Shown: one piece after another, positions 1-9,945 of the stretch
Numbering within the stretch: position 1 is the stretch's first letter
How the letters are laid out: each line of letters opens with the position of its first letter
Assembly (NCBI GenBank): GCA_003427395.1
Contig: BFEA01000692.1
Coordinates: forward strand, 85,773 to 119,970
Length of the DNA: 34,198 nucleotides
Reading direction: 5' to 3'
Source of the DNA: Chara braunii
Lineage: Eukaryota > Streptophyta > Charophyceae > Charales > Characeae
The notes under the pieces: model-generated
Database searches by the model: none
The model's input: only the letters and a program-made list of their open reading frames with translations
Told to the model about the DNA's origin: nothing
Position numbers and translations under genes: made by a program

Positions 1-855
1 GAGGCCACGGGGTGCAGGCTCCCGCAGCGCACCCCTCACTTTATCTTTTTTTTTTTTTTTTTGGGCTGGAGGGGTCCGGAGCCGGGGTTGGGGGTGCCCA
101 CCCACGGATCCCTGGGGCCAGCGCTCGATGCAGCTCTCAGGGGTGGCAGGAGCAGCTCTCCCCACAAGAGTGGCAACGGGTGGGCACAATGCTGATTCAA
201 TGTTTGAATGAATCGTCCTTCTCCCGACTTCATTGAGTGAAAGAGACATTTTTGGGGGGAAGGGCTGGAGTCAAGGACAATTCCAGGGTTGTCCCTTCTT
301 TTTTCAATTTCTTGTTTTGGAGCACCACTGGATGGGACTCCGACTGACCAATGTCCAGACAATGAACACCAGGCTGTCTGAATGCACATCCTTCGCCGGG
401 GATCAACCCGGAGTGGCGTGAGAAGAAAGTTCCCTTGGATTACTGTCGCATGCCTATAAGGCAAGGATCAGAACCGAGAACCGACCCAAAGAGATAAAGC
501 ACACATATCACAGTGGGAGACTGATATACCATCATCATCAGGCAGGCAGGGTGAGAGGGGCCCTGGAGCCCAATACACAGACGAAGGGCGCCAGACCAGC
601 AAACATCAACATATGAAGAGGAGGGGGAAGAGACGAAGGAGGAGGAATGGAGATGTCTTCGACTTAAATATCACTCACCAGTCTCCACATAGTCTCCCCA
701 ACATCTCTGCCCAATGTCGGTTTGTGCCTCTGTGGTCCAATGTCACCCAATCTCAACCCTCAGTTCTCTCTCATACTCGGAAAAAGGTGAGAAGCTCCGG
801 AAGGGAAGGACGAGGAGTGCTGGGGGACAGGAGGAAGAAAGTAGAAGAAGAAGAG

Positions 856-859
<4 letters not shown>

Positions 860-936
<77 letters not shown>
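860..936. repeat. (CT)n microsatellite
   Basis: An uninterrupted CT dinucleotide run of about 38 units. It gives serine/leucine low-complexity open frames on the plus strand that should not be read as protein. It lies just after a purine-rich stretch (about 785-858), so the local region is strongly strand-asymmetric. Confidence 0.97.
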
Positions 937-940
<4 letters not shown>

Positions 941-1239
941 ATGTATAGAGATACTGACCTGCAGAAAGGCAGTGCCCTGATGCAGGTACCGACGTGCTGA
1001 AGATGAAGCTGGAGCTATGGCGTCACAGGTCCCCTGGCCTCCGCCTCATCCTCTACTCCTCAAAACCCCGCTGCGGTGTACTGCATCCCAAGCTCGAAGC
1101 TGATGTCGTCAACATGAACGCCCAGCGCTGAAGTCTACAACTACTGTGCCCAGTGAGTCAACTACTACTACCAACTCGATCTCCGAACGAGGCTGGCCCA
1201 GCTATATATACTGCTGGGCCTACTGCTGAGGTGAGCATC

Positions 1240-1545
1240 GGAACTGGAGGCAGGAACTGGCGCCCATACTGGAGGCTGACGCCCAGACTGAAAATGAAAG
1301 TCTGACGCCCAAACTGAAAGTTGGCAAGATGCAATATGGCAACCAACTGAAAAGAGGCAAATAGCCCAACTGAGAAGTGGCAAGATGCAATATGGCGCCC
1401 AATTGAAAAGTGGCAAATATGGCGCCCAACTGAAAAGTGGCAAGATGCAATATGGCACCCAACTAAAAAGTCGCAAATATTGGGGCCAACTGGCTGGCGC
1501 CCATGCTGGAAACTGGCAGGGTGGCAATATGGCGCCGAGCCTGTG
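1240..1545. repeat. Degenerate minisatellite built on GGCGCCCAACTGAAAAGTGG
   Basis: Units of about 30-35 bp repeat the theme GGCGCCCAACTGAAAAGTGG followed by CAAGATGCAATAT or CAAATAT. The two unit lengths roughly alternate between 1310 and 1480, and outer units are more diverged. The long overlapping minus-strand frames here are repeat translations, rich in repeated FSVGRHIASCH-type peptides, and are not called as genes. Confidence 0.8.
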
Positions 1546-2010
1546 GCCAAGGTGATGTGCCTGGCCTAGCTGATGGCCACCAGGTCTGTCTCAGCCCACG
1601 TATGCAGTCGGATACATGTCGACTAGGGGAAGGGGGACCAACGGACCCCTAACCTCTGGCCAACCCTCTAACCTACTACGGGCCCAAGGGGCCCGTGTGG
1701 TGCATACCACAATTACCCAGCGGTGCTTTGAGGTTGGTAGAGGTTGGTGTAAGGACATATGCAAAATATAGGTAGGTAGGTAGGTGGACGTATAATTGAA
1801 AGACGAATATACCTTAGTTTTTAAAAGGTAATAAAACATATTAAAAACATAATTTAGAAGGTAGGTAGTGGGAGGTATAATCGAGAGAAGAATATGGCTT
1901 AGTTCTTAAAAACAAAGTCAAGAGGAAATAATTTCATGATACCACAAGGACAGCAGTGCATATGTACCTTCCTTGCGGCTTAATGGTATACACATGTAAG
2001 TTGATCTAAC

Positions 2011-3041
2011 TGTAATGAAACCAAACTGGAAGATACTCATCAGACGTCGAAATGCAACTTAGATCTGGACAATGTCTCCAGTAATCATGAAAGTGATCTC
2101 TGCTACAATGCCTCGTTACCAATAGGCGAAGAGAGTGGAGGGGGAATAGACAGATAAGAGGGTGGAAGAGATAATCAATGACCACCAAAAGAGTAGCCCA
2201 ACATTACCCACTCCTTCTCCGGGCTTCCCCTCGCCTCCACGTCACAAACAGTATCCAGTAACGAGTCTAACAAGTCCTGATCACACAGAAGTGCCACGTG
2301 GCACCATTCCCTCGTGAAGACAATGGAGACAATCAGCAGCGCATAATATCAACGTCAACCTCAGGTAAGTACCCCGTTCCTCAATCGTCCACAGGTATCG
2401 ATCTCCCTCCTTGTCACAACCAATCACCCCGTCTAGACAGCGTGGTCAGTGCCACGTCAGCGATGAAGACAGGTGGCATGGACCACATCAGCAATGGAGA
2501 CAGGTGGCATGCTCCATATCAGCAATGGAGACAGGTGGCATGCACCACATCAGCATTGGAGCTGGCGCTCAGAAAGAAGGCGCCAGCATGTCGCCACAGT
2601 CCCGCGTACAGCCAGCATCCAGCCAGCGTCAAGCCAGCATCAAGGCAGCATAGCAAGACTGAATGTTGACTCCTTGGAGACCAAGCCGTATGTAATGTTT
2701 GACGAGGCTGACCAGCCTCAGGTCTCCTACCCACGGTGACTCAGATTGACTCATAGCCGAGGGGCTGGATTGCGTACAGTTACAGACGTCCACTTGGTCC
2801 TGATGTTGTCTTGGTACCTGCATACAAACAAGTGAGTGTGTCTGACCGTCGGCCTGGGCTGGGTCCATCTTGACTTTGACTGTAGGGCCTCAGGCAGTTG
2901 ACCGAAGTCAATTGTCGAGCGCTCAGGCCCTGGGTTATTTCCAAAGGGCCTTCTGTCCCTTCGTCCTTTCAGTCAGAAGTTGGTGTCGCGGCCTGTGGGC
3001 CCCTTAGTCATTCAACGAGGCATAATGGATGGGTTATTGCA
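2011..3041 (-). repeat. 3' LTR of element 1
   Basis: This repeat aligns along its whole length with 9946-11031 with only scattered substitutions and small indels. It begins TG and ends CA. Open frames seen at the same relative place in both copies (for example near 2006-2188 and 9880-10128) are LTR sequence, not genes. It carries three full copies of a 31-bp internal repeat, against four in the other LTR. Confidence 0.93.
2452..2556. repeat. 31-bp tandem repeat inside 3' LTR (3 units plus partial)
   Basis: Units start at 2452, 2483, 2514 and 2545 (partial). The unit begins CCACRTCAGCAATGGAGACA and continues GGTGGCATGCA. GTGGCATGCACCAC at unit junctions is nearly palindromic. Confidence 0.9.
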
Positions 3042-3082
3042 TTCCTGCAAGCCCAATTTTAGCGTTCCATCGCAAAAACACA

Positions 3083-3478
3083 TTAGTTTTCTTTTAACCT
3101 GCGTTCATATACAACAACAATATCAAGAGCAGTAGGCAGCAGTTGTTCCTTACTGAGCCATCTAGCTTCAGACGGAGGTTGAGACTTGAACTGTACATTG
3201 TACTGCTTCTGAGGTCTTCCTCTGCCACCTGTAGAGAAGTAGCCATGTTCCATAATCTTTTCAACCTCATATCCTCCATTGATGGAGGGTGGGAACATAG
3301 ATGGCCCGTTAGGAAAGTTATCTCCTTCTACATATGGTAGCAGTTTAGACGCCAGGAAGACAGGATAGGTCCTTAGGTGTGGGGGTACATCTATTCGATA
3401 GGAAGGTCCATCTGCATCCCCAACCACCTTGAGAACTTCCCAGGGTCCATAGTAGACAGACATAAGTTTTTTAGACAC
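3083..3478 (-). pseudogene. Integrase C-terminal domain and chromodomain-like tail, element 1
   Basis: The minus-strand frame encodes the end of the gypsy polyprotein. It has the conserved integrase C-terminal stretch KKLMSVYYGPWEVLK followed by YRIDVPPHLRTYPVFLASKL, the usual GPF/Y-type module. A short tail follows with YEVEKIMEHGYF and YNVQFKSQPPSEARWL, which resembles a chromodomain (the YxVEKIL..HR / YLVKW..EATW pattern). In chromoviruses this tail steers integration to certain chromatin. It is separated from the integrase core at 3506-4426 by a frame change. Identification of the integrase C-terminus is firm; the chromodomain call is by motif only. Confidence 0.85.
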
Positions 3479-3505
3479 ATTTTCTTATAGGGAAACTCTT
3501 TAGAC

Positions 3506-4426
3506 CTAACCCAGACAAGATCTCCTTCTTGAAACTGTGAAGGTCTGCTCAATCATCTGTAGTTGGGCGTTTTGTATGTTCTCCTTGACTTTTCTAATGT
3601 TCTCTTCATACAAAACTGCAAATTCACGAGTTCCTGCGGGTAGCCTTTGAACCTGGTCCCTAGTTAATGCATCAATGGGACGTCTAGGCTTCCAACCTTT
3701 ATGCAGTGCATTAGGCGTTCTTCCTGTAACAATATGTACATTGTTATTATAGGCACTAGCAATCTTAGTTAAGTTCTCATCCCGATTTATTTGATCGGGT
3801 CGTATATACATGCGCAAAAGTTGCTCACACAGATGGTTCATCTGTTCAGTTTGGCCATTTGTTTCAGGATGTCTACCCGACGACATTGTCAACCTGGTGC
3901 CATAGACTTCCATCAACTTTTGCCATTGTAGGCTAGTGAACCGAACATCCCCGTCATAAACGATGGTTTTCGGGGATCCATACTCAGAAACCCATCGCAT
4001 CTGGAACTTTTGGATGACCAGTTCAGTTCTAGCTTCAACTAACAAAGAAATGAACATAACATATTTTGATAATCTATCTACAATGACCATTACCTGACTG
4101 TTGCCATTTCGGCTCTTAGTGAGGCTCATAAAGTCAATTGAGGTTGACTCACCTGCCTCACTTGGAATTGGTAGAGGTCTCGGTAGTCCCAATGGATTCT
4201 CACGAGAAGGCAAATTCCTCAAGCAAACAAGATAAATCCTCACATAGATTACCACATCTTTTTTCATTCCTTTCCATTCAAAACGTTCTCTCACATCGAC
4301 ATGCGTCTTCTTAAAGCCAAAGTGTCCCTCAACATCATGACATTCCCCAATGATTAAACTTTTGATTTGTTCCTGATGAGGAATACACAGTATTTCTTCA
4401 TTTTTATTATAAAGAAGAGTAGACAA
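3506..4426 (-). pseudogene. Integrase zinc-binding and catalytic core, element 1
   Basis: About 306 codons stay open. The N-terminal zinc module is present as ECHDVEGHFGFKKTH, but only one cysteine of the expected CxxC pair remains (YLVCLRN). The catalytic DDE core follows: SIDFMSLTKSRNGNSQVMVIVD has the first Asp, YDGDVRFTS the second, and HPETNGQTEQMN the Glu. The core is therefore complete, but the lost cysteine and the frame change into the C-terminal domain argue against function. Its role in an active element would be insertion of the cDNA into the genome. Confidence 0.92.
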
Positions 4427-4502
4427 TTAGCCATTCGATACTCAGGAAATAGTTCAGGGTTTTCTTGTAGGGTCCCAATGATAGGACTCCAAATAGGATC
4501 AT

Positions 4503-4977
4503 TCACGTAACCCTTTCATATTTGTTCTTTAAGTTCGTTCCCGATATCGAGATAGGAGACAATGGTACCAAAGAAGTCTCCGCAACAACATTAAACTTTC
4601 TTTTGATTGTTTTCAACTCAAAGTCAAAGGTGTCAATAAAAGGGGACCATCTTACTAACTTATCAGAGATTCTTGGTTGAGTCTTTATCCATTTCAGAGT
4701 AGAGTGATCTGAATAAACAGTAAAGTGTCTCCCTAACAAGTAGTGTTTCCAAGTGTCTAGTGCAGCAACCAAGGCAAAAAATTCCCTTTTCGTAGGTAGA
4801 GTTTGCCACTTTCTCTAACGGAAGTCTCCTGGACATGAACTCAATAGGTCTATATCCCTTATCGTCATCTTGTTGTAGCACAACGTCAGTCGTGATAATG
4901 AAAGGGAGAGAAGGATCAACAATCTTTAAGACAGGGTAGTGAGTCAGAACATACTTCAATCGTTTTTGAATACTCAC
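4503..4977 (-). pseudogene. RNase H region of element 1, frameshifted
   Basis: Two overlapping minus frames carry pieces of the gypsy RNase H. 4663-4977 has KIVDPSLPFIITTD, then a gap where the usual AS..GxGAVL segment should be, then YRPIEFMSRRLP and STYEKGIF. 4503-4772 has WKHYLLGRHFTVYSDHSTLKWI. The first catalytic Asp (TTD) and the YSDH Asp are visible, but the segment between TTD and VVLQQ appears deleted and the frame changes near 4770. The domain would degrade RNA in the RNA-DNA hybrid; this copy should be inactive. Confidence 0.85.
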
Positions 4978-5374
4978 AATCTTTGTCCCACAACCAAGGT
5001 TTTTCTTTCTTCAATAGTTTTCTCATAGGTGCAGCTATTAATGAGAAGTTCCTTACAAACTTCCTATAGTAACTGGCAAGTCCCAGAAAAAACTCGAGTT
5101 CAGTGACAGTCTTAGGTTGGGGCCAATCTCTAATTGTCGTTATTTTTTTCTCTTCGGGCCTTAGTCCCTCTGCGTTCACTATATGCCCCAAGTATAGCAC
5201 TTCAGGCTTAGCGAACTCAGACTTCTTAGGATTTAGTTTGAAGTTGCCTTCATGCAACTTCTGAAGAACCATTCGTAGATGTTTCTCGTGATCCTCAAGT
5301 GTTTTGTTGTACACGAGGATATCATCGACATAGACGATTACAAATTGGTTCAACTCTTTGACGGAACAACTCAT
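4916..5374 (-). pseudogene. Reverse transcriptase, YVDD half, element 1
   Basis: The frame starts just before the active site [13 protein letters not shown] and continues through HEKHLRMVLQKLHEGNFKLN, KKSEFAKPEVLYLGHIV and the connection region FFLGLASYYRKFVRNFSLIA. The YxDD catalytic pair is intact. It overlaps the upstream RT half (5322-5765) in another frame, so one frameshift splits the enzyme just before the active site. Confidence 0.93.
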
Positions 5375-5900
5375 TCATAGACCTTTGAAAGGTAGCAGGG
5401 GCGTTAGTCAATCCGAAGGGCATAACCATAAACTCGTAGTGACCATACCTGGTTCGAAAAGTTGTCTTGTGTTGATCTTCAGGAGCCACCTCGATCTGGT
5501 GGTACCCAGACTTGAGATCAATCTTGCTAAAGTACCTGCATCCCTGTAGCTGGTCCAACAAGTCGTCAATGTGCGGAAGTGGTTCCGCGTTCTTAACAGC
5601 GACGACATTCAACCCACGATAATCGATACATAGTCTAAGTTCACCTGCCTTTTTGGGCACGAATATTACAGGAGCACCATAAGGAGATGAGTTGGGTCTA
5701 ATCCATCCTTTTTCAGTGAGTTCTTGCAGTTGTTTCCTAAGTTCCTCAAGTTCCCGAGGAGACATGTGATAGATGGGACCCTTGGGAATCTTACTACTAG
5801 GAATGATCTCAATGATGTGTTTGATAGCACGCTCAATGATTCCCGTTGGCTCAGACTTGCAATCATCACATCCTGATCCAACTTCCTCTTCGAGACCATA
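5322..5900 (-). pseudogene. Reverse transcriptase, N-terminal half, element 1
   Basis: From 5765 the frame gives [20 protein letters not shown], then [53 protein letters not shown] and [20 protein letters not shown]. These are RT fingers and palm blocks in normal order, including the first catalytic Asp in [10 protein letters not shown]. The same frame runs back to about 5900 as the typical linker (KHIIEIIP and KGPIYHMSP). It loses frame near the YVDD motif. Confidence 0.93.
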
Positions 5901-6028
5901 GACCTAAAGGATGGATAGCTCATGCAACAGAAGGCCAATGACGAGTCAGATCCATACTTATGGTACAATTTTATTCCGCGAAGTTCGGACTTTTCGTCCT
6001 TTAGTTTGACAAATTTTTCTTTAAACCT

Positions 6029-6112
6029 GCGTAGCACGGCGAACGTGTTAGCGCCCCTTCACGTTCGCGCGAACAGCTCGCGAACATGTTCGGGCGAATA
6101 TATATATTTTTC

Positions 6113-6150
<38 letters not shown>

Positions 6151-6379
6151 GTAAATAAATAAATAAATAAATTCGCTTTTTCATTTTTAACTCATGATCG
6201 GTTACGAATTTGAACATGACTCCAAGGCGAAAGTTGCTTGTTTCATTATTTTACATAACATATATTTTTTCCAAATTTTTCTGAGATTGTTTTTTTTTTA
6301 ATATTTTTTATGTTCGCGTTCGGAGGGTTTTGGGCGCTTGTTCGCGTTCGCCTCCGAACGCGAACACGGTGCTACGTAG
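6029..6379. mobile_element. Mutator-like MITE nested in element 1
   Basis: This block of about 350 bp has inverted ends GTAGCAC (6031-6037) and GTGCTAC (6369-6375), continued by a longer imperfect terminal repeat rich in GTTCGCG. The outer flanks are a 10-base direct repeat with one mismatch: CTTTAAACCT (6019-6028) and CTTTGAACCT (6380-6389). A 9-10 base target duplication with long terminal inverted repeats suits Mutator-like elements. Skipping the block plus one flank copy leaves the gypsy frame open across the junction, so this is an insertion. It has no coding capacity and contains an (AAAT)n tract. Confidence 0.72.
6115..6172. repeat. (AAAT)n microsatellite inside the MITE
   Basis: A near-perfect AAAT/AATA tetranucleotide run with one interruption (GTAAAT near 6151). 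It lies in the AT-rich middle of the nested element. Confidence 0.95.
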
Positions 6380-6471
6380 CTTTGAACCTGACTTCTGGGT
6401 CAACTTCCTCATGCCAGCTCATTCCCAGAATCATGTCTAAGGGCAGGTTCTTTTCAATTAGGAAGCAAATC

Positions 6472-6920
6472 TCATGTAATTTTTTTTTTCCCCTCCTTAG
6501 TTTTGAAATAACATTTTACACGATCGACATATTGAGCGACAGTGATTGTGCTCATGTCAACCAACATAGACATAATAGGTCTAGGCAAGTCTCTTACCTT
6601 CATTCCCAGATGCAATTTACAAATTGCCTTCTCTGAGATGTAAGACCTCATCGATCCTGGATCTAATAGAGCACCTACTCGTGTATGTGCAATTTCAATA
6701 TCCGCGATCATAAGTTCACCCTTAGATTTAGCTTTCTTAGCCCACGAACTCCTAAGAGCGATGAGTTCAGTACCGAGTTCGTCAAGGGAATCGTCTAGGG
6801 AGACGAAACATAAAACATTGTTAAGGTGTTCTGAACGACGGGCCAAAGAAGAGTCATCCTCTATCGGATGAGTCGAGGGGTTGAAAGGGATATTTGGCGC
6901 CTTACCTTTTTCTGAACCAC
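6472..6920 (-). pseudogene. Aspartic protease region of element 1
   Basis: The open minus frame includes GALLDPGSMRSYISEKAICK, which corresponds to the retropepsin active-site block (A-L-[LV]-D-[ST]-G-[AS]..FIS). The Ser/Thr of the catalytic triplet is replaced by Pro (D-P-G). The frame extends upstream to about 6920 through a linker containing SGSEKGKAPNIPFNPSTHP. The protease would cut the Gag-Pol polyprotein; the DPG change suggests loss of activity. The C-terminal flap side and ILG block are not seen because stops and the MITE follow. Confidence 0.7.
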
Positions 6921-7055
6921 TTAAACCACCAGTACCTCCACATTTTTAGGCCGTTAACGAGGTGGCTGAATTGGTGCGCCAAGCGGGTCCATGTGCATTT
7001 GCGTCAGAGCCTCCCCAGAGGGGGCCTAAGACCCCCTGGGGTACTGGTGGTTTAA
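6921..7055. mobile_element. Short foldback element with 15-bp inverted ends including TTAA
   Basis: TTAAACCACCAGTAC (6921-6935) and GTACTGGTGGTTTAA (7041-7055) are perfect inverted repeats. If TTAA is the duplicated target, the element itself is 127 bp (6925-7051). It contains a strong inner hairpin (CCCCAGAGGGGG at 7013-7024 against ACCCCCTGGGG at 7031-7041). Taking it out leaves a minus-strand frame that runs open from the zinc-knuckle flank into the protease linker, which supports insertion. TTAA duplication is typical of piggyBac-type elements, but Harbinger-like 3-bp TWA or Tc1-like TA duplications fit too. Confidence 0.6.
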
Positions 7056-7078
7056 CTCAGTAGGAGCAGATGCTACTC

Positions 7079-7411
7079 CTACTGGCTGCTCACTTTTGGG
7101 TTACAGATCAGCGGGCACCATGCTATCACGTGCCCCATGTTGCTACACTTGAGACACTCACGGTTGTTCATCTTGGACTGCCATTCCTCCCGTGTCATGC
7201 CCATCTTTTCCCATGGTTTCTTAAACGCCATGTCGGGGTGCTCGGGGAACGAGCGTGGCCTCTTCTTCTTCTTCCACTGGTTGTTGCCACCCTTGTTGGC
7301 CACCACGGCAGCGACGTCACCCCTTCCTGACTCGTTGCCGCCATTACCTCTTGCTTCCGACTCGTCGCGAGGTAATTTTTTTACGGTATCATCATCGAAA
7401 ACAAGAAGCAC
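7079..7411 (-). pseudogene. Gag nucleocapsid with CCHC zinc knuckle, element 1
   Basis: The frame contains CLKCSNMGHVIAWC, an exact CX2CX4HX4C zinc knuckle, after a basic, Gly/Asn/Lys-rich stretch (GGNNQWKKKKRPRSFPEHPD). This is the RNA-binding nucleocapsid part of Gag. It ends in a stop at about 7080, soon after the knuckle, and is joined to upstream gag pieces only through frame changes near 7411-7418. Confidence 0.85.
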
Positions 7412-7417
7412 GTGGTC

Positions 7418-8022
7418 CTAGCGCTTTTGCCGCCAAAGGACTTGCTTGCCGTACCCAGCTACCAGACCATTCTTTACCATGGAAGCATAAGTTCCGTTTA
7501 CCTGCGCGGTCATCTGCTCTCGTTGGAGAGTGAGATCGCGAAATTGTCTGTAGTTGTACTTACCAGACTTTGCTTCGGCCACGAGTTGTCCGCGAATCAG
7601 CTCGGGCAATCACGTGAGTAGATGTAAAAAACCTGGTTGTCCTGCAAATTCAGTTCAGGTACCTGCAAGAGACGATCCACCTCACGAGAGAACGCATCCA
7701 CATACGGCCAACGCTTCTGACCTATAGTGGTGAGTTCATCAAAGGCCTTATCAGTCGCCGTCTTATCAAGAAACCTCTCCTTTACTTTCTGGAGAAATTG
7801 CTAGAGTGTCAAGGTCTTAGCCCACTCACCAATGTCCTCAAATCTAGCAGCGTTAGCTTCGAACAAGACCCACTCCTTGGCCACTTCTCCCAAGCAAGAC
7901 GTGGAGAAGGTCACCTGACTCTCAGGCTCAATAGGCGCGGTACTGCAATAAGTCTGGACTTCCGCGATCCACAACAATAAATTTTCTCTTTTTTTGTTGT
8001 TGTAGGTGAAAGGCAATTTCAT
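7418..8022 (-). pseudogene. Gag capsid-like (retrotransposon gag) domain, element 1
   Basis: Reading from 8022 leftward, the frame gives KLPFTYNNKKRENLLLWIAE, then SCLGEVAKEWVLFEANAARF, the pattern of the plant retrotransposon gag domain (about 100 residues ending in an A..W..L stretch). A TAG stop at 7801-7803 interrupts it. The continuation (about 7612-7800) is in frame and reads QKVKERFLDKTATDKAFDEL and QKRWPYVDAFSREVDRLL. 7418-7609 holds the C-terminal helical part (IRGQLVAEAKSGKYNYRQFR). The domain would form the virus-like particle shell; this copy has at least two stops. Confidence 0.8.
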
Positions 8023-8085
8023 CTTTACCTTTTCCTTTCTTTTGGATTTCTCTGCTTCCTTAGACGGTTCTTCTTCCTTGGCCGA

Positions 8086-8830
8086 TTATTTCTTTTCCGT
8101 CGGCTTCCCTGGTTCCTTCTTAGAGCTTTCGGGTTCTTTCTTCACTTCCTCCCCCCTGGTCTCGTCCTCAATCCTTACCTTGTCCTTGCCCTTAAGAAGT
8201 CTGGTCACTTTCTCTAGTAAGGCAATGTTACTATCTATCTTTTTTTCAAGGTGGACGAGATAAGTCATTATGGACTGCAAAATGGATGCAAGTTCAATGT
8301 TTGCTTCTTCATAATGAAACTTCTGCCTTAATTCATTCATCATTCTTTCTTGTTGTTATTTTTCCTCTTTCTTTTTCCGGTATTCTTCTATCCTCTTTCG
8401 TTCTTCCCTCAGCATGTTTTCTAGTTGCCTGATGTTCTCCTCCAAAACCTCCTCAGACAGTTCAGGTTCTACCTTCTTTTCTTTCCCTTCTTCTTCCCTT
8501 GCTTTTCTCTTCTGGTCCATCTTATCCAGATGCTCGACGACATAACGATCAAGGGCTATTCACCCTTGCCTTATGAGTTCCTCGACTCGTTTCCCTGTAT
8601 CCAGCATCAGAGCGGCAGTATCAACGGCCTTCAGTTCATTTTTCTGCAGCAAGCAGATTGAACTGTCCGTGAACATGCCGTTCAGCTTCTAGTCCGACGC
8701 CATGTATCTCGCCAAGCAGCTTGCGGAGAAGGCCTGTTAACGTTTGCCTTCTCGCCTGTATCTGACCACGAGTCTTTAAGACTCCCCCTTCTTCATCAGC
8801 AAAGACAGTGAGATGGATAAGAAAGAAGAA
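8086..8830 (-). pseudogene. Gag N-terminal coiled-coil region, element 1
   Basis: The minus frame is strongly Glu/Lys-rich. 8086-8343 has heptad-like LHE-type spacing and a KKEPESSKKEPGKP linker. The same frame continues upstream from 8346 to 8520 (starting MDQKRKAREEEGKEKK) after an in-frame TAA, and further to about 8640 through another stop. A second frame (about 8636-8830) continues the theme (LLRKLLGEIHGVGLEAERHV). I infer one long coiled-coil Gag N-terminus, split by two stops and a frameshift. The true start is unclear. Confidence 0.55.
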
Positions 8831-9929
8831 GAGAGGAATGAGTCTTGTGAAGATAGAGACACGCAAACATTTCCAGAGATAAGTCATGGTTCCCAGAGTG
8901 TAATTGCCGCACAATAAACAATTTGAAAAGGCAGAAATAAATTCCACGGCCACACTCAAATTCCAACAGCAAGAAATAAACAAAATAATTAAGAAGAAAT
9001 AGATTCTCAATTTATTCCTACTTCTAACTTTGTTGTCTACTCTATGTGAGATGACGTCCTACAGAGAGTTCATGGGTACCACAGCCACGGCCAGTGTGGT
9101 CAAAACACAACAACACAGGTGAGTATGCAAGACAACCACAGAACAGCCAAGACAAGTGAGGAGGTCAGCCAACACAATCAGCAACAATCAATTGTCAGCC
9201 TTCCTTCCTCTACGGCTGTACCATCTGCAGCGTCAATGCAGCCAGACACAATGGCCGGTACATGACACTACAACAAATTTTGAAGCCGTACCATCTGCCA
9301 GCATACAAATATCAACACCTCACCCACAGCAACATGCCAAGCATGCCACGTGCCACCCCTGGAATGCCAACGCAACACATGCGCAACGTCAACGTCAAGA
9401 GCCATCTCGGCTTTCTGGAGAGATGCCACGTCAACAATGCCTGGACTGCCAACTCATCCAACACTGGTATGCCAAGTCAGATTGAAGGAACATTGCTGAA
9501 GTGTGGAGCGCCACATCAGCAGGTAAGTCGCAACACGGGTACATGCCACGTCAGACAACGCCCTGCCAATAGTAGGATGCCCCTGCGCCCTGCCACGTAG
9601 GCAGCGTGCCATGTCAGCAGTCCCAGTATCCACTCTCTCTCTCTTGCCTACTAGCGCCACGTCAGCCTGCTGCCAACGGTGCTCTTCGCTGGTATCCCAA
9701 TACCACGTTAGCAACAAGGCGCCGCATAAGCAATGTAGCCGTCTTCTTCTTTAGAGTGTCCACGTCATCACCTTCAAGGGAGGCTGTGTGCACGTGTGGT
9801 ATGCAATGTCTAGACGTGCGATACTAATCGTGCACGTTTATAAACGCGTTTCGTCCCTGATACATGCAGCACCCCCCACTTACTTGTGCGCCATGTGGTG
9901 CCTGACAGCAGATCGTGACGAAGAAGGTA
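8831..9929 (-). other. Untranslated leader of element 1, with repeated CCACGTCA motifs
   Basis: Between the 5' LTR/PBS and the gag-like frames lies about 1.1 kb without convincing coding sequence. From about 9340 to 9770 the motif CCACRTCA recurs at least six times (for example 9424, 9511, 9545, 9657). The same motif seeds the 31-bp repeat in the LTRs. This matches leader sequences of many plant gypsy elements; packaging or transcriptional roles are inference only. Confidence 0.55.
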
Positions 9930-9942
9930 TGCTCTGACACCA
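9926..9942 (-). other. Primer-binding site for tRNA-iMet
   Basis: On the minus strand, three bases inside the 5' LTR edge, the sequence TGGTGTCAGAGCATACC appears. The common plant PBS matching the 3' end of initiator tRNA-Met is TGGTATCAGAGC, so there is one mismatch in the first 12 positions. Position and sequence together fix element orientation. Confidence 0.88.
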
Positions 9943-9945
9943 AAT

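Larger units (their letters stand above)
1..2010. other. Non-coding flank of simple repeats, no gene recognised
   Basis: No convincing gene is seen. Open frames here are short and overlap repeats on both strands. The stretch holds a 17-base T run (46-62), a long CT microsatellite (860-936), a degenerate minisatellite (about 1240-1545) and a short imperfect duplication (about 1769-1828 and 1859-1918, sharing GTATAAT..GA..GAATAT..CTTAGTT). It ends at the left edge of the gypsy LTR at 2011. Confidence 0.6.

Noticed and set aside
613-948. Plus frame of 111 codons with a long Ser-Leu tail
   Set aside because: The tail is a translated CT microsatellite, and the other frames over it are equally open.
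1158-1550. Overlapping minus frames of 80-130 codons
   Set aside because: They translate the minisatellite in several frames; none has a domain or codon bias that stands out.
2006-2188. Small conserved protein repeated at 9880-10128
   Set aside because: Both frames lie in the two LTRs; conservation reflects the LTR duplication, not coding.
6958-6990. tRNA-Leu/Ser-like A box (GGTGGCTGAATTGGTGCGCC)
   Set aside because: No B box at the right distance; it falls inside the short foldback element.
8636-9010. Secreted or membrane protein with a hydrophobic N-terminus on the minus strand
   Set aside because: The hydrophobic start is leader sequence read by chance; the downstream part matches the Gag coiled-coil region.
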